Origin: Shinella sumterensis
GTDB taxonomy: Bacteria > Pseudomonadota > Alphaproteobacteria > Rhizobiales > Rhizobiaceae
NCBI RefSeq assembly: GCF_004514425.2
Contig: NZ_MYFN02000007.1
Coordinates: 62,001-126,000, forward strand
DNA length: 64,000 nt
Direction: 5' to 3'
The translations under genes and the position numbers were made by a program. Under the pieces are notes generated by a model. The model made no database searches, was not told the DNA's origin, and was given only the letters and a program-made list of their open reading frames with translations. Below are positions 43,436 through 52,630 of this stretch, piece after piece; positions within the stretch are counted from its first letter, which is position 1, and every line of letters begins with the position of its first letter.

Positions 43436-45463
43436 ATGCATAATGTCCGGATCAGCAGGCTCCTGCCGGCGCTCTTCCTTCTGATGGTCGTTCTGGGGGC
43501 GCTGCAAGGGGCGGTCGCCTTCCGGTCGCTGTCTGCGATGACCGGCCATATCGAGCGTATCGGCACCGATCGCATGCCGCAGCTGAGCGCCATCCTGCAA
43601 CTGAGCCATGCCTTCTCCGATCTCAATGCGATCTACGCGGAACATCTGCTTTCGATGGACCCGGACGAGATCGGCCGCATCGAGGCGCGCATCAAGGAAC
43701 GCGCGGAAGCCTTCGAGGCCATGGTGAAGACCCATGCCGCCGACAATAGCGGCGATGCGGCGGCGATCGCCGGGATCGACACCATCAAGACGACGCTGAC
43801 GACCTATCTCGACGAAGCCGCCAAGCTCGTGCAGTTCTCCGCCATCGGCGCCAAGGGGCCGGCGCTCGACATCTACAAGGGTTCGATGAAGGCGAGCGCC
43901 GATGCGATCACCGCGGCCCTCAACGCGCTCGTGGCACACACCCAGACGGTGACCGACGAAACGATCGAGACCGCGCGCGCCGAGGAAGGCTCCGCCTTCG
44001 CGCTGACCTGGGCTTCGCTCGCTGCCGCGATGGGCCTCGCCATTGCCGCGATCTTCCTGGTCAACCGTCGCGTCGTGCGGCCGCTCAACGGCCTTGCAGG
44101 CGCGATGAAGCGGCTGGCCGACGGCGATACGGTCGTCACCATTCCCAGCGCCGGCCGCAAGGACGAGATCGGCGACATGGCCGGCACCGTCGCCGTTTTC
44201 CGTGACAACGCCGCCGAGCGCCAGCGTCTCGAACGCCAGGCCGAAGACGACCGCCGTCGGGCCGAAAGCGACCGGCAGGCGCGCGAGGCGGAACGCACGC
44301 GCGACAGCGGCCAGGTCCAGCAGGCCGTCGCAAGCCTTGCCAACGCCCTGGGCAGGCTTGCCGCCGGGGACATGACCTGCCGCATCGACGAGCCCTTCGA
44401 GGGCGATCTCGACCGGCTGCGGGCAGACTTCAACGCCTCCGTCTCGCGCCTCAGCGATGCGCTGCGCGAAGTGGGCGAGAACGCCGCGGCGATCGACGCG
44501 GGCGCAAGCCAGATTCGTTCGGCCGCCGACGACCTGTCGCGCCGCACCGAACAGCAGGCCGCTTCCGTCGAGGAGACCGCCGCCGCGCTGGAAGAGATCA
44601 CGACGACCGTCAAGGATTCGACCCGGCGCGCGGAGGAAGCCGGCGACCTCGTTGCGCGCACACGCGCCGGTGCCGAAAAATCGGGCGAGATCGTGCGGCG
44701 CGCCGTCGCGGCCATGAACGAAATCGAGAAATCCTCCAGCGAGATCACCAGCATCATCGGCGTGATCGACGATATCGCCTTCCAGACCAATCTTCTGGCG
44801 CTGAATGCCGGCGTGGAAGCCGCCCGCGCGGGCGAGGCCGGCAAGGGCTTTGCGGTCGTGGCGCAGGAAGTCCGCGAGCTGGCGCAGCGCTCGGCCAAGG
44901 CCGCCAAGGAGATCAAGTCGCTGATCACCACATCGGGCGATCAGGTCCGCACCGGTGTCTCCCTGGTCGGCGACACCGGCCGCGCGTTGCAGACCATCGT
45001 CACCGAGGTGCAGGAGATCAACAGCCACGTGGCCGCTATCGTCGAGGCGGCACGCGAGCAGTCCGTGGGTCTTCAGGAAATCAACACCGCCGTCAACAGC
45101 ATGGACCAGGGCACGCAGAAGAATGCCGCCATGGTCGAGGAAACCACGGCCGCCAGCCATGGGCTCGCCGCAGAGGTTCAGGCGCTGAACGCGCTGATCA
45201 GCCGCTTCAATGTGGGCGGCACGTCGTCGGCATCGAGCCGCACCATGCAGGCACATTTGCATGTCGTGCCCACGACACCGGCCGCGCCGGTCGCTGCCAC
45301 GCCGGCTCCGGTGCGCAAATCCCCGGGCCAGTGGAACGTCAAGGCCGCCTCCAGCCAGTCCCGTGCCGTGTCCTCTCCCGCGCTCGCGCTCAACGAGAAG
45401 CTCGCCGGGGCCTTTGGCGCACGCCAGGACACCGGATCGGGCGGGGACTGGGAGGAGTTCTGA
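43436..45463 (+). CDS. Methyl-accepting chemotaxis protein with 4-helix-type sensor
   Basis: A transmembrane chemoreceptor of 675 residues. Membrane segments at about 8-29 and 185-204 enclose a mainly helical periplasmic sensor of about 155 residues without a PAS/Cache fold. HAMP (about 205-260; [17 protein letters not shown]) and the signalling tip ([36 protein letters not shown]) follow. The C-terminus is GDWEEF, a tethering pentapeptide like NWETF that recruits CheR/CheB. A CtrA box lies upstream. Confidence 0.94.
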   Translation: MHNVRISRLLPALFLLMVVLGALQGAVAFRSLSAMTGHIERIGTDRMPQLSAILQLSHAFSDLNAIYAEHLLSMDPDEIGRIEARIKERAEAFEAMVKTHAADNSGDAAAIAGIDTIKTTLTTYLDEAAKLVQFSAIGAKGPALDIYKGSMKASADAITAALNALVAHTQTVTDETIETARAEEGSAFALTWASLAAAMGLAIAAIFLVNRRVVRPLNGLAGAMKRLADGDTVVTIPSAGRKDEIGDMAGTVAVFRDNAAERQRLERQAEDDRRRAESDRQAREAERTRDSGQVQQAVASLANALGRLAAGDMTCRIDEPFEGDLDRLRADFNASVSRLSDALREVGENAAAIDAGASQIRSAADDLSRRTEQQAASVEETAAALEEITTTVKDSTRRAEEAGDLVARTRAGAEKSGEIVRRAVAAMNEIEKSSSEITSIIGVIDDIAFQTNLLALNAGVEAARAGEAGKGFAVVAQEVRELAQRSAKAAKEIKSLITTSGDQVRTGVSLVGDTGRALQTIVTEVQEINSHVAAIVEAAREQSVGLQEINTAVNSMDQGTQKNAAMVEETTAASHGLAAEVQALNALISRFNVGGTSSASSRTMQAHLHVVPTTPAAPVAATPAPVRKSPGQWNVKAASSQSRAVSSPALALNEKLAGAFGARQDTGSGGDWEEF

Positions 45464-45490
45464 GACAGAAGGCGGCTTACCGGCGTCGTC

Positions 45491-46123
45491 TCACTTTTCA
45501 GGCGGCTGGCCCTGATGTGACAGGATGAGCGCGCTTCCCGCCGTTCGGGGCACGACGCCCAAAGACACCGGCGCCTCGCCTTCCTTTTTCAGCCAGACTT
45601 CGAGCGGCCGCTTCTTTTCACCCACATCGGAAACCGGCGTGAGGCGGAGCGCGCCGTTCGTCTCTTCGTAATGCACGAAATGGTCGATTGCGCCTCGTTC
45701 GCCCGTGGCGTCGGACACGGGGCGGCCGGCACCGGCGGGCCGCTGCGTGAGCAAGCCGCCAAGCGACAGGACGAGCCCGGCCGCAACGGCAACGCCCGCA
45801 AAGGCAAGCCCGCGCCAGAAGCCAAGGGAATTCCAGCAGCCGCCGGAGACCTTGCCGGTAAACACTGCATCGCACGGTCCCATATGCAGGACCTGCCGGT
45901 GACCGCCGAAGCCGGCATCGGATGGGGCATGCGGCGTCGCGTCGTCGCCGAAGGTGGAGAGCGTTTCCCGCCAGCGCCCGACCATCGCGGCAAAGCGCCG
46001 GTCGGATGCCAGCCGCGCCTCGACCTTGCGGCAGTCCTCCTGGGAAAGCGCGCCGAGCACATATTCGCCGGCGATCACTTCGTCGCAGCGGGTCTCGCCC
46101 ATATCTCGGCCGAATGCCGTCAT
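45491..46123 (-). CDS. RskA-like anti-sigma factor, orphan and C-terminally short
   Basis: A single-pass membrane protein of 210 residues. The N-terminal anti-sigma region has AGEYVLGALSQEDCRKVEARLASDRRFAAMVGRW. One hydrophobic segment (about 103-126) follows. The periplasmic domain begins LEVWLKKEGEAPVSLGVVP and stops soon after, roughly 40-50 residues short of family members I know. No ECF sigma gene lies next to it. Sigma sequestration is inferred from family and may be impaired. Confidence 0.75.
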   Translation of the reverse strand: MTAFGRDMGETRCDEVIAGEYVLGALSQEDCRKVEARLASDRRFAAMVGRWRETLSTFGDDATPHAPSDAGFGGHRQVLHMGPCDAVFTGKVSGGCWNSLGFWRGLAFAGVAVAAGLVLSLGGLLTQRPAGAGRPVSDATGERGAIDHFVHYEETNGALRLTPVSDVGEKKRPLEVWLKKEGEAPVSLGVVPRTAGSALILSHQGQPPEK

Positions 46124-46375
46124 CGCCTTGTGTACTCTCTCGGTTCGCGCAGAGGGCGCGCAACGGTGGTTTTCTTACATATAGGAACGCGCGGAGGCAT
46201 TTTGCCATAGCAAGCACGCCTGGACATCATAATCTTCCCCATGCCGTTGCGCCATCGACGCTGACGCGATGAAAAGCGCTTTCTCGCGCCGGCCCCGCGT
46301 ATTGTGAAAAGAGGATCATTCCATCGTCACAAAACATGCGTTAAACAGGCGCCCACCCATTCCCGAGAGGCCGCC

Positions 46376-47263
46376 ATGTCCCAATCCGATAGCGAAAACC
46401 AAGCCCGCCTTCTCGTTCAGGCCCTGCCCTACATGCAGCGCTACGAGAACAAGACCATCGTGGTGAAATATGGCGGCCACGCCATGGGCAACCCGGAGCT
46501 GGGCAAAGCCTTCGCCAGTGACATCGCGCTTCTCAAGCAGTCCGGCGTCAACCCCATCGTCGTGCATGGCGGCGGCCCGCAGATCGGCGCCATGCTGACC
46601 AAGATGGGCATCGAATCGAAGTTCGAAGGCGGCCTGCGCGTCACCGACCAGAGGACGGTCGAGATCGTCGAGATGGTGCTCGCCGGCTCGATCAACAAGG
46701 AGATCGTCGCGCTCATCAACCAGACGGGCGAATGGGCGATCGGCCTGTGCGGCAAGGACGGCAACATGGTCTTTGCCGAGAAGGCCAAGAAGACCGTCAC
46801 CGATCCCGACAGCAATATCGAGCGCGTTCTGGACCTCGGCTTCGTCGGCGAAGTGGTGGAAGTCGACCGCACGCTGATCGACCTGCTCGCCAGGTCCGAG
46901 ATGATCCCGGTCATCGCGCCGGTCGCGCCCGGCCGCGACGGCCACACCTACAACATCAATGCCGACACCTTTGCCGGCGCCATCGCCGGCTCGCTGAACG
47001 CCACGCGCCTGCTCTTCCTGACGGACGTTCCGGGCGTGCTCGACAAGAACGGCCAGCTGATCAAGGAACTGTCGGTGGCGCAGGCGCGCGCGCTCATCAA
47101 GGACGGCACGATCTCCGGCGGCATGATCCCGAAGGTCGAGACCTGCATCGACGCCATCAAGGCGGGCGTGCAGGGCGTGGTCATCCTCAACGGCAAGACC
47201 GCCCATTCCGTACTGCTCGAACTCTTCACCGAGCATGGCGCCGGCACGCTGATCGTGCCCTGA
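46376..47263 (+). CDS. argB: Acetylglutamate kinase
   Basis: Second step of arginine biosynthesis, phosphorylating N-acetylglutamate; 295 residues. It has [43 protein letters not shown], and [29 protein letters not shown]. Length and motifs are those of the arginine-sensitive hexameric type. The ATG at 46376 has GAGAGG upstream. Confidence 0.97.
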   Translation: MSQSDSENQARLLVQALPYMQRYENKTIVVKYGGHAMGNPELGKAFASDIALLKQSGVNPIVVHGGGPQIGAMLTKMGIESKFEGGLRVTDQRTVEIVEMVLAGSINKEIVALINQTGEWAIGLCGKDGNMVFAEKAKKTVTDPDSNIERVLDLGFVGEVVEVDRTLIDLLARSEMIPVIAPVAPGRDGHTYNINADTFAGAIAGSLNATRLLFLTDVPGVLDKNGQLIKELSVAQARALIKDGTISGGMIPKVETCIDAIKAGVQGVVILNGKTAHSVLLELFTEHGAGTLIVP

Positions 47264-47272
47264 CGGCTTTTA

Positions 47273-47293
47273 CCGGCGGCACCGCGCCGCCGG
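47273..47293. terminator. Hairpin between argB and the DMT transporter gene
   Basis: CCGGCGGC / GCCGCCGG, 8 bp with a 5-nt loop, in the convergent gap. No clear U-tract on either strand, so only a weak terminator. Confidence 0.4.
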
Positions 47294-47295
47294 GC

Positions 47296-48198
47296 CTACA
47301 GGAAGAGCAGGCCGAGGATGCCGCAGACGATCAGCAGGCATCCCGCCACTTCCGTGCGGTTCACCCGCTCGTGGAAGAGGAAGTAGGAGGCCATGAAGGT
47401 GAAGACCAGTTCGATCTGGCCGAGTGCGCGCACATAGGCCACCTGCTGGAGGCTCATCGCCGTGATCCAGCAGGCCGAGCCCATGACGCCGGTGATGCCG
47501 ACCAGCGACGAGGACCGCCAGCTCTTGAGAACCTGGACGATCTCGTTCTTGTCCTTCCACAGCATCCAGATGAGCATGAAGATCGTCTGGAAGGTCGTCA
47601 CGCAGGCGAGCGTCACGGCCGCGCTCATGATCGGCCCCGGCCCGTCCAGTGACAGGGCGGCGCTGCGATAGGCGACCGCCGACACGCCGAAAACGCCGCC
47701 CGACGCGATGCCGATCAGCGCGGTGCGGCCCGTCAGCGCCGCGAAGGTGTTGCGCCAGGACAGCGGCGCGCGGGCGACCGAGATCAGCATGACCCCGATG
47801 ACGCCGACGATGATGGCGACGACGGCGCCGGGCGTGATGCGTTCGCCAAGCAGGATGAAGCCGAAGATCGCCGCCTGCACCGGCTCCGTCTTGGAATAGG
47901 CCGTTCCGACGGCGAAGTTCCTGAGCGAGAACAGATAGACCAGCAGCATGGTCGCGAAGATCTGCGCGAGACCACCGATCACCGTCCAGACCGCGAAGGT
48001 CCAGTTGAGCGCCGGAAACGCCAGGCCGGCGATCCAGTGCAGCGAAAGCGCATAGAGGATTGCCAGCGGGAAACCATAGCCGAAGCGCACGAAGCTCGCG
48101 CCGCGCGTACCGAGCGAGCCCTGAAGATGCTTCTGCAGGGCCGAGCGCAGGTTCTGCAGGAAGGCGGCGGCGATGGTGATGGGGATCCAGAGTTCCAT
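47296..48198 (-). CDS. EamA/DMT superfamily transporter
   Basis: An integral membrane protein of 300 residues with about ten hydrophobic segments in two EamA repeats (one from residue 1, the second about 155-300). Typical elements are LRNFAVGTAYSKTEPVQAAIFG and ALGQIELVFTFMASYFLFHERV. The family exports small metabolites; the substrate is unknown. It diverges from the nucleotidase gene. Confidence 0.86.
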   Translation of the reverse strand: MELWIPITIAAAFLQNLRSALQKHLQGSLGTRGASFVRFGYGFPLAILYALSLHWIAGLAFPALNWTFAVWTVIGGLAQIFATMLLVYLFSLRNFAVGTAYSKTEPVQAAIFGFILLGERITPGAVVAIIVGVIGVMLISVARAPLSWRNTFAALTGRTALIGIASGGVFGVSAVAYRSAALSLDGPGPIMSAAVTLACVTTFQTIFMLIWMLWKDKNEIVQVLKSWRSSSLVGITGVMGSACWITAMSLQQVAYVRALGQIELVFTFMASYFLFHERVNRTEVAGCLLIVCGILGLLFL

Positions 48199-48299
48199 GC
48201 ACTGCCGCTAGCACGCCGGTTTGCGCAAATCCATCGGCAGCCAAAGCGGCGCCTTAAATTTCCGTTTGCCGCCGCGCGGGCCCATGGCATAAGGCGGCC

Positions 48300-48995
48300 A
48301 TGACCGATCTTCCGAACAAAGCCGACTTCGCCCATGTGCGTGACTGGGTCTTCGACCTCGACAACACGCTCTATCCGCACCACGTCGATCTCTTCGCCCA
48401 GATCGACAAGAACATGACGGCCTATGTCTCGGCGCTGCTCGGCCTGTCGCGCGAGGACGCGCGCGCCCTGCAGAAGCAATATTACTACGACCACGGCACG
48501 ACGCTGAAGGGCCTGATGATCCACCACGACATCGACCCGCTGGACTTCCTGGAAAAGGCGCATGCCATCGACTACGGCGTGCTGTCGCCGGACCTGTCGC
48601 TGGGCGAGGCGATCCGGGCACTGCCGGGCCGCAAGTTCATCTTCACCAATGGCAGCGTCAAACATGCCGAGATGGCCGCAAAGGCGCTCGGCATCCTCGA
48701 CCATTTCGACGACGTCTTCGACATCGTGGCGGCCGAATACATGCCCAAGCCGGCGGGCGCGACCTATGACAAGTTCATGGCGCTGCACCGCATCGAGACG
48801 CAGCAGGCGGTGATGTTCGAGGACCTGCCGCGCAATCTTCTCGTGCCGAAGGCGCTCGGCATGAAGACGGTGCTGCTCATTCCGCAAAACGAGAACCACG
48901 AATTCGTGGATGCCTGGGAGAAGCGTTCGGAAGAGGACGAGCATATCGATTATGCGACCTCCGACCTCACGGCCTTTCTGAACGCGCTTCTCTGA
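48300..48995 (+). CDS. HAD-family pyrimidine 5'-nucleotidase (SDT1-like)
   Basis: A phosphatase of 231 residues. The HAD motif I is VFDLDNTLYP (nucleophile and acid Asp), motif II FIFTNGS, motif III Lys in the EYMPKPAGA region, and motif IV VMFEDLPRNL. This pattern matches the SDT1/pyrimidine 5'-nucleotidase group that hydrolyses nucleoside monophosphates. AAGG precedes the ATG. Confidence 0.87.
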   Translation: MTDLPNKADFAHVRDWVFDLDNTLYPHHVDLFAQIDKNMTAYVSALLGLSREDARALQKQYYYDHGTTLKGLMIHHDIDPLDFLEKAHAIDYGVLSPDLSLGEAIRALPGRKFIFTNGSVKHAEMAAKALGILDHFDDVFDIVAAEYMPKPAGATYDKFMALHRIETQQAVMFEDLPRNLLVPKALGMKTVLLIPQNENHEFVDAWEKRSEEDEHIDYATSDLTAFLNALL

Positions 48996-49023
48996 CATTC
49001 GGCCGGCCACATTCCTGACACGG

Positions 49024-49049
49024 AAAAAACCCTTTCCCGTCAAAGGGTT
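49024..49049 (-). terminator. Terminator-like hairpin oriented toward the minus strand
   Basis: AACCCTTT / AAAGGGTT (49028-49049) with an A-run on the plus strand, hence a T6-like tail on the minus strand. No minus-strand gene precedes it. Could end an antisense or small RNA arising upstream of the EF-hand gene. Confidence 0.45.
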
Positions 49050-49052
49050 CAA

Positions 49053-49066
49053 TTACCAATTTGTAA
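49053..49066. promoter_or_regulatory. Shared imperfect palindrome, EF-hand upstream copy
   Basis: TTACCAATTTGTAA is the exact reverse complement of 10439-10452. It lies 67 bp upstream of the EF-hand gene start. Regulator unknown. Confidence 0.35.
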
Positions 49067-49133
49067 CTGGCCACGGCCGTCTTTCCCTTTATCCTTCGCT
49101 CCCAAGGGACGACAATGGATGACAGGAACGACC

Positions 49134-50093
49134 ATGGCTAAAAAGGAACTCCTTCTCGGCGCCGTTGCCGCCAGCCTTATCTTCTCGGGCCTCGCCGCCC
49201 CGGCCTTCGCCGCCAAACACGAAGGCAAGCACGGCAAGCACCATGCCCGCCATGCCGCGATGATCGAACGGCTGGATACGGACAAGGACGGCAAGGTGAC
49301 GCTTGCCGAATTCAAGGCCAATGCGGCCACCGCCTTCAAGACCTTCGACGCCAATGGCGACGGGCAGGTGACGAAGGACGAGATCAAGGCGCGCCACGCC
49401 GCGTTCAGGGATGCCCGCAAGGCCATCCGCGCCGCCGCCGATGCGGACAAGGACAAGGCCCGCGAGACACTGCGCGCCGGTGGCCCCTACATGCTGCCGG
49501 GTGCGGGCAAGATGTTCGACCGCGCCGATACCGATAAAAACGGCACGCTCTCGGAAGCCGAGGTCATGGCTGCCGCCGAAAGGATCTTCGAACGTCGCGA
49601 CACCAACAAGGATGGCGCCATCGACGTGGCCGATGCCGGCGGCAAGGGCAAGTGGCACGGCAAGAAGAGCGAAGAGCGTGCGCAGCGCATGCTGGAGCGC
49701 GCCGACACCGACAAGGACGGCAAGATCTCGCAGGCCGAGATGCTCGCCTATGCCACGACGACCTTCGAGCGGTTCGATACGGACAGGAACGGCGAAGTGA
49801 CCAAGGCGGAAGTGGACGCCAGGCGCGAAGCGTTCCGGGATGCCCGCAAGGCGTTCCAGGCGGTGAAGGCGACTGACGGCGAGGCGAAGGACGCCGCGCG
49901 CCAGGCGATGCGTGACGCGCGTATCGACCGCATGGGCGCACGCATGTTCGAGCGCGCCGACACCGACAAGAACGGTGTCCTGACGAAGGCGGAGATGGAA
50001 ACCGCCGCCGCCGCTCTCTTCAAGCAGCGCGACCGCAACGGCGACGGCTTCATCACCGCCGACGAAATGGTCATGAAACGCCACCAGAAATAG
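49134..50093 (+). CDS. Periplasmic EF-hand calcium-binding protein with eight EF-hand loops
   Basis: A secreted protein of 319 residues with a signal peptide (about 1-26, ending APAFAA). Eight EF-hand loops occur in four pairs: DTDKDGKVTLAEF, DANGDGQVTKDE, DTDKNGTLSEAE, DTNKDGAIDVAD, DTDKDGKISQAE, DTDRNGEVTKAE, DTDKNGVLTKAE and DRNGDGFITADE. Loop acids at positions 1, 3, 5 and 12 are mostly conserved. Linkers carry repeated RDARKA segments. AGGAACG lies before the ATG at 49134. Calcium buffering or signalling in the envelope is inferred. Confidence 0.88.
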   Translation: MAKKELLLGAVAASLIFSGLAAPAFAAKHEGKHGKHHARHAAMIERLDTDKDGKVTLAEFKANAATAFKTFDANGDGQVTKDEIKARHAAFRDARKAIRAAADADKDKARETLRAGGPYMLPGAGKMFDRADTDKNGTLSEAEVMAAAERIFERRDTNKDGAIDVADAGGKGKWHGKKSEERAQRMLERADTDKDGKISQAEMLAYATTTFERFDTDRNGEVTKAEVDARREAFRDARKAFQAVKATDGEAKDAARQAMRDARIDRMGARMFERADTDKNGVLTKAEMETAAAALFKQRDRNGDGFITADEMVMKRHQK

Positions 50094-50160
50094 AGCATTT
50101 CCAGCCGAGGCGGGAGCGCTTCGGCATCGGACAATGCTGCGAAACGACAGAGCATTCCCT
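50091..50160. repeat. Rhizobial intergenic repeat, copy 1
   Basis: It begins TAGAGCATTTCCAGC and ends ...GACAGAGCATTCC, with an internal TTCGGCATCGGACAATGCTGCG. This resembles the abundant intergenic repeats of rhizobia that begin AGAGCATTTC. It sits immediately after the EF-hand stop codon. Confidence 0.6.
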
Positions 50161-50179
50161 GCCAGCACGTCCAACTGAA

Positions 50180-50207
50180 ACGCCCCGGCCATGCCGGGGC
50201 GTCTTTT
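50180..50207 (+). terminator. Intrinsic terminator downstream of the EF-hand gene
   Basis: ACGCCCCGGC / GCCGGGGCGT, a 10-bp stem with a three-base loop and tail CTTTTATT. It also faces the convergent LOG gene. Confidence 0.8.
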
Positions 50208-50236
50208 ATTGGCGGCAGTGCATGGCCTGCCTCATG

Positions 50237-51127
50237 TCAGGCTTCAGCCACGGCATGCTCGGCTTCGAGCTTCTCGTAGAACTTCACGATGATGTCCCAG
50301 GCCTCCTCGGCCGTCTCGACGAATTCCAGGAGTTCGACATCGCCGGGCGCGATGGTGCCGAAGGCGGCAAGGGCGTCGAAGTCGATGATCTTGTGCCAGA
50401 ATTCCTTGCCGAACAGGATGAGCGGAACGAGCGCCATGCGGCCGGTCTGCATCAGCGTGACCGTCTCGAACAGCTCGTCCAGCGTGCCGAAGCCGCCCGG
50501 GAAGACCGTCACGGCCTTGGCGCGCAGCAGGAAATGCATCTTGCGGATCGCGAAATAGTGGAAATTGAAGCTGAGCTCGGGCGTGACATAGGGGTTCGGC
50601 GCCTGCTCGTGCGGCAATACGATGTTGAGGCCGATGGACGGTGCGCCGACATCGGCCGCGCCGCGGTTGCCCGCTTCCATCACGCCCGGCCCGCCGCCGG
50701 TCACGACGACATATTCCTTGAAACCGAGCTCCGCCGACTTCTCGGAGCACATGCGCGCGAATTTGCGCGCTTCCTCGTAATAGATCGAGGCCGCTTCCAG
50801 ATTGACGCGCTGCGTTTCGTTGCGGGCCGCCCAGGCATCCTGCCCGGGCGCGGGAATGCGCGCGCCGCCGAACATCACGATGGTCGACTTGATGCCGTGC
50901 TCGGACAGCATCATCTCCACCTTCAGGAGTTCCAGCTGGAGACGCACCGGACGCAGTTCCTCGCGGCAGAGGAAATCGTCGTCGACATAGGCAAGCCGAT
51001 AGGCCGGGTGGGCCGATTGCGGCGTCTGCGGCACGACGGAAGCGCGATGCTTGTCCTGCGCGCTGTCGGCCAACGGATCCCACACGCCGTCCTTGCGGCG
51101 CAGATTCTTTTTCTTCAGTCTTGCCAT
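50237..51127 (-). CDS. LOG-family protein (TIGR00730-type)
   Basis: A protein of 296 residues in the LOG/lysine-decarboxylase-like group; members hydrolyse cytokinin riboside monophosphates or nucleotides. It contains the diagnostic VVTGGGPGVMEAGNRGA and FPGGFGTLDELFETVTL. A long N-terminal extension (about 1-80) is unusual compared with short LOG enzymes and characterises the larger subgroup. The ATG at 51127 follows GGAAAAAG. Flanked on both sides by rhizobial repeats. Confidence 0.85.
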   Translation of the reverse strand: MARLKKKNLRRKDGVWDPLADSAQDKHRASVVPQTPQSAHPAYRLAYVDDDFLCREELRPVRLQLELLKVEMMLSEHGIKSTIVMFGGARIPAPGQDAWAARNETQRVNLEAASIYYEEARKFARMCSEKSAELGFKEYVVVTGGGPGVMEAGNRGAADVGAPSIGLNIVLPHEQAPNPYVTPELSFNFHYFAIRKMHFLLRAKAVTVFPGGFGTLDELFETVTLMQTGRMALVPLILFGKEFWHKIIDFDALAAFGTIAPGDVELLEFVETAEEAWDIIVKFYEKLEAEHAVAEA

Positions 51128-51185
51128 CACTTTTTCCTGTCTTGCCGCCGTGCGGAATCACCATTGCGTCCGTGCGACAGTATCT

Positions 51186-51255
51186 GCCGGAAAAGGGCTT
51201 CATCTTTTCCGGCACTTGCTCTAGAGCATTTCGCTGATTGATGAAATCGACCTTC
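51186..51255. repeat. Rhizobial intergenic repeat, copy 2, with hairpin
   Basis: A 10-bp stem (GCCGGAAAAG / CTTTTCCGGC, 8-nt loop, 51186-51213) is followed by CTCTAGAGCATTTCGCTGAT and GATGAAATCG. The AGAGCATTTC core is shared with copy 1 and with common rhizobial repeats. It precedes dapD by about 48 bp. Confidence 0.55.
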
Positions 51256-51302
51256 CGGCCTGCCGACAAGCGAAAATAAGCGTCGAAGTTTAAGGAATTC
51301 CG

Positions 51303-52160
51303 ATGAGCACGTCCGATCTCGCCACCCTTTCCGCCACCATCGAGCGCGCCTTCGAGGAACGCGACGGTGTCAGCACCGGCACGCGCGGCGAAATCCGCGA
51401 TGCGGTCGAGACCGCGCTCAACCTGCTGGATGCAGGCAAGGTGCGCGTCGCCGAGCGCGGCGAGGACGGCAACTGGACGGTGAACCAGTGGCTCAAGAAG
51501 GCCGTGCTGCTCTCCTTCCGCCTCAACCCGATGGAAATCGTCAAGGGCGGCCCGGGCGAGTCCTCGTGGTGGGACAAGGTGCCCTCCAAGTTCGACGGCT
51601 GGAGCGTCAATGAATTCGAGAAGGCCGGCTTCCGCGCCGTGCCGAACTGCGTCGTGCGCCGCTCCGCCTATATCGCGCCGAACGCCATCCTGATGCCCTC
51701 CTTCGTCAATCTCGGCGCCTATGTCGGCGAAGGCACCATGGTCGATACCTGGGCGACGGTCGGTTCCTGCGCGCAGATCGGCAAGCATGTGCATCTCTCC
51801 GGCGGCGTCGGCATCGGCGGCGTGCTGGAACCCATGCAGGCCGGCCCGACCATCATCGAGGACAATTGCTTCATCGGCGCGCGCTCGGAAGTCGTCGAAG
51901 GCTGCATCGTGCGCGAGGGCTCCGTGCTCGGCATGGGCGTGTTCATCGGCAAGTCGACCAAGATCGTCGACCGCGCGACCGGCGAAGTGACCTATGGCGA
52001 AGTGCCGCCCTATTCGGTCGTCGTCGCCGGCTCCATGCCATCGGACAAGACCATGCCGAACGGCCTGCCCGCGCCCAGCCTCTATTGCGCCGTCATCGTC
52101 AAGCGCGTGGATGCCCAGACCCGTTCGAAGACCGGCATCAACGAGCTTCTCCGGGATTAA
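51303..52160 (+). CDS. dapD: Tetrahydrodipicolinate N-succinyltransferase
   Basis: Third-stage enzyme of lysine/diaminopimelate synthesis, 285 residues. An N-terminal helical part (1-100) precedes a left-handed beta-helix of hexapeptide repeats ([55 protein letters not shown]). AAGGA precedes the ATG. It starts a dapD-DUF805-dapE-membrane-protein run. The succinylase route is implied by dapE downstream. Confidence 0.97.
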   Translation: MSTSDLATLSATIERAFEERDGVSTGTRGEIRDAVETALNLLDAGKVRVAERGEDGNWTVNQWLKKAVLLSFRLNPMEIVKGGPGESSWWDKVPSKFDGWSVNEFEKAGFRAVPNCVVRRSAYIAPNAILMPSFVNLGAYVGEGTMVDTWATVGSCAQIGKHVHLSGGVGIGGVLEPMQAGPTIIEDNCFIGARSEVVEGCIVREGSVLGMGVFIGKSTKIVDRATGEVTYGEVPPYSVVVAGSMPSDKTMPNGLPAPSLYCAVIVKRVDAQTRSKTGINELLRD

Positions 52161-52166
52161 TCCCCG

Positions 52167-52550
52167 ATGGCCGTGGAAGAGCAGCGACCGCGTCTCGCCT
52201 GGCTCTTCTTCGGCTGGTCGGGTCGCCTCAGTCGCGCGCCCCATGCGCTCGGCTGGGCCTTCTGGCTGATGGTCCTGTCGGCCTCCTTCACCCGCGTCCT
52301 TGCCGTGCCGGAGGATCATCCGTCCTTCGTCCCGTGGGTTCTCGTCTTCCTGGCGCTGGCGGTCGTCTCGACGATCTCCTCGCTGATGCTTTCGGTCAAG
52401 CGGGTGCACGACATGAACCTGCCCGCCCCTCTCATCCTCTGCCTCTTCGTTCCCGCGCTTTCGTTCTTCGCGCTCTTCGTGTTTCTCGTTTGGCCCGGCA
52501 CCCAGGGGCCGAACGACTACGGACGCCTGCCCGACCGCCCGATGGACTGA
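52167..52550 (+). CDS. DUF805 membrane protein
   Basis: A small inner-membrane protein of 127 residues with about four hydrophobic segments. The family signature WLFFGWSGRLSRAPHALGWAFW and VKRVHDMNLP are present, and PGTQGPNDYGRLP is the usual C-terminal end. It lies 6 bp after dapD and 80 bp before dapE. Function unknown. Confidence 0.85.
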   Translation: MAVEEQRPRLAWLFFGWSGRLSRAPHALGWAFWLMVLSASFTRVLAVPEDHPSFVPWVLVFLALAVVSTISSLMLSVKRVHDMNLPAPLILCLFVPALSFFALFVFLVWPGTQGPNDYGRLPDRPMD

Positions 52551-52630
52551 CTGCCGCGCTCCTCGCGCGCGTGACAGCTTGCGAGCGATGGGCTACATCT
52601 CGATTCCCTCTGTTTCCGTGCCGTGATCGC

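Noticed and set aside
43367-45262. Long antisense frame over the first chemoreceptor gene
   Set aside because: Shadow of the receptor frame, low-complexity Arg/Gly/Leu composition.
46124-46375. A missing ECF sigma gene between the anti-sigma gene and argB
   Set aside because: No sigma-2 or sigma-4 like sequence appears on either strand of this gap.
47273-47293. Strong terminator between argB and the DMT gene
   Set aside because: The hairpin lacks a U-tract in both directions, so it is listed only as weak.
50244-52409. Long minus frame through LOG, dapD and DUF805
   Set aside because: It crosses two real genes on opposite strands and an intergenic repeat.
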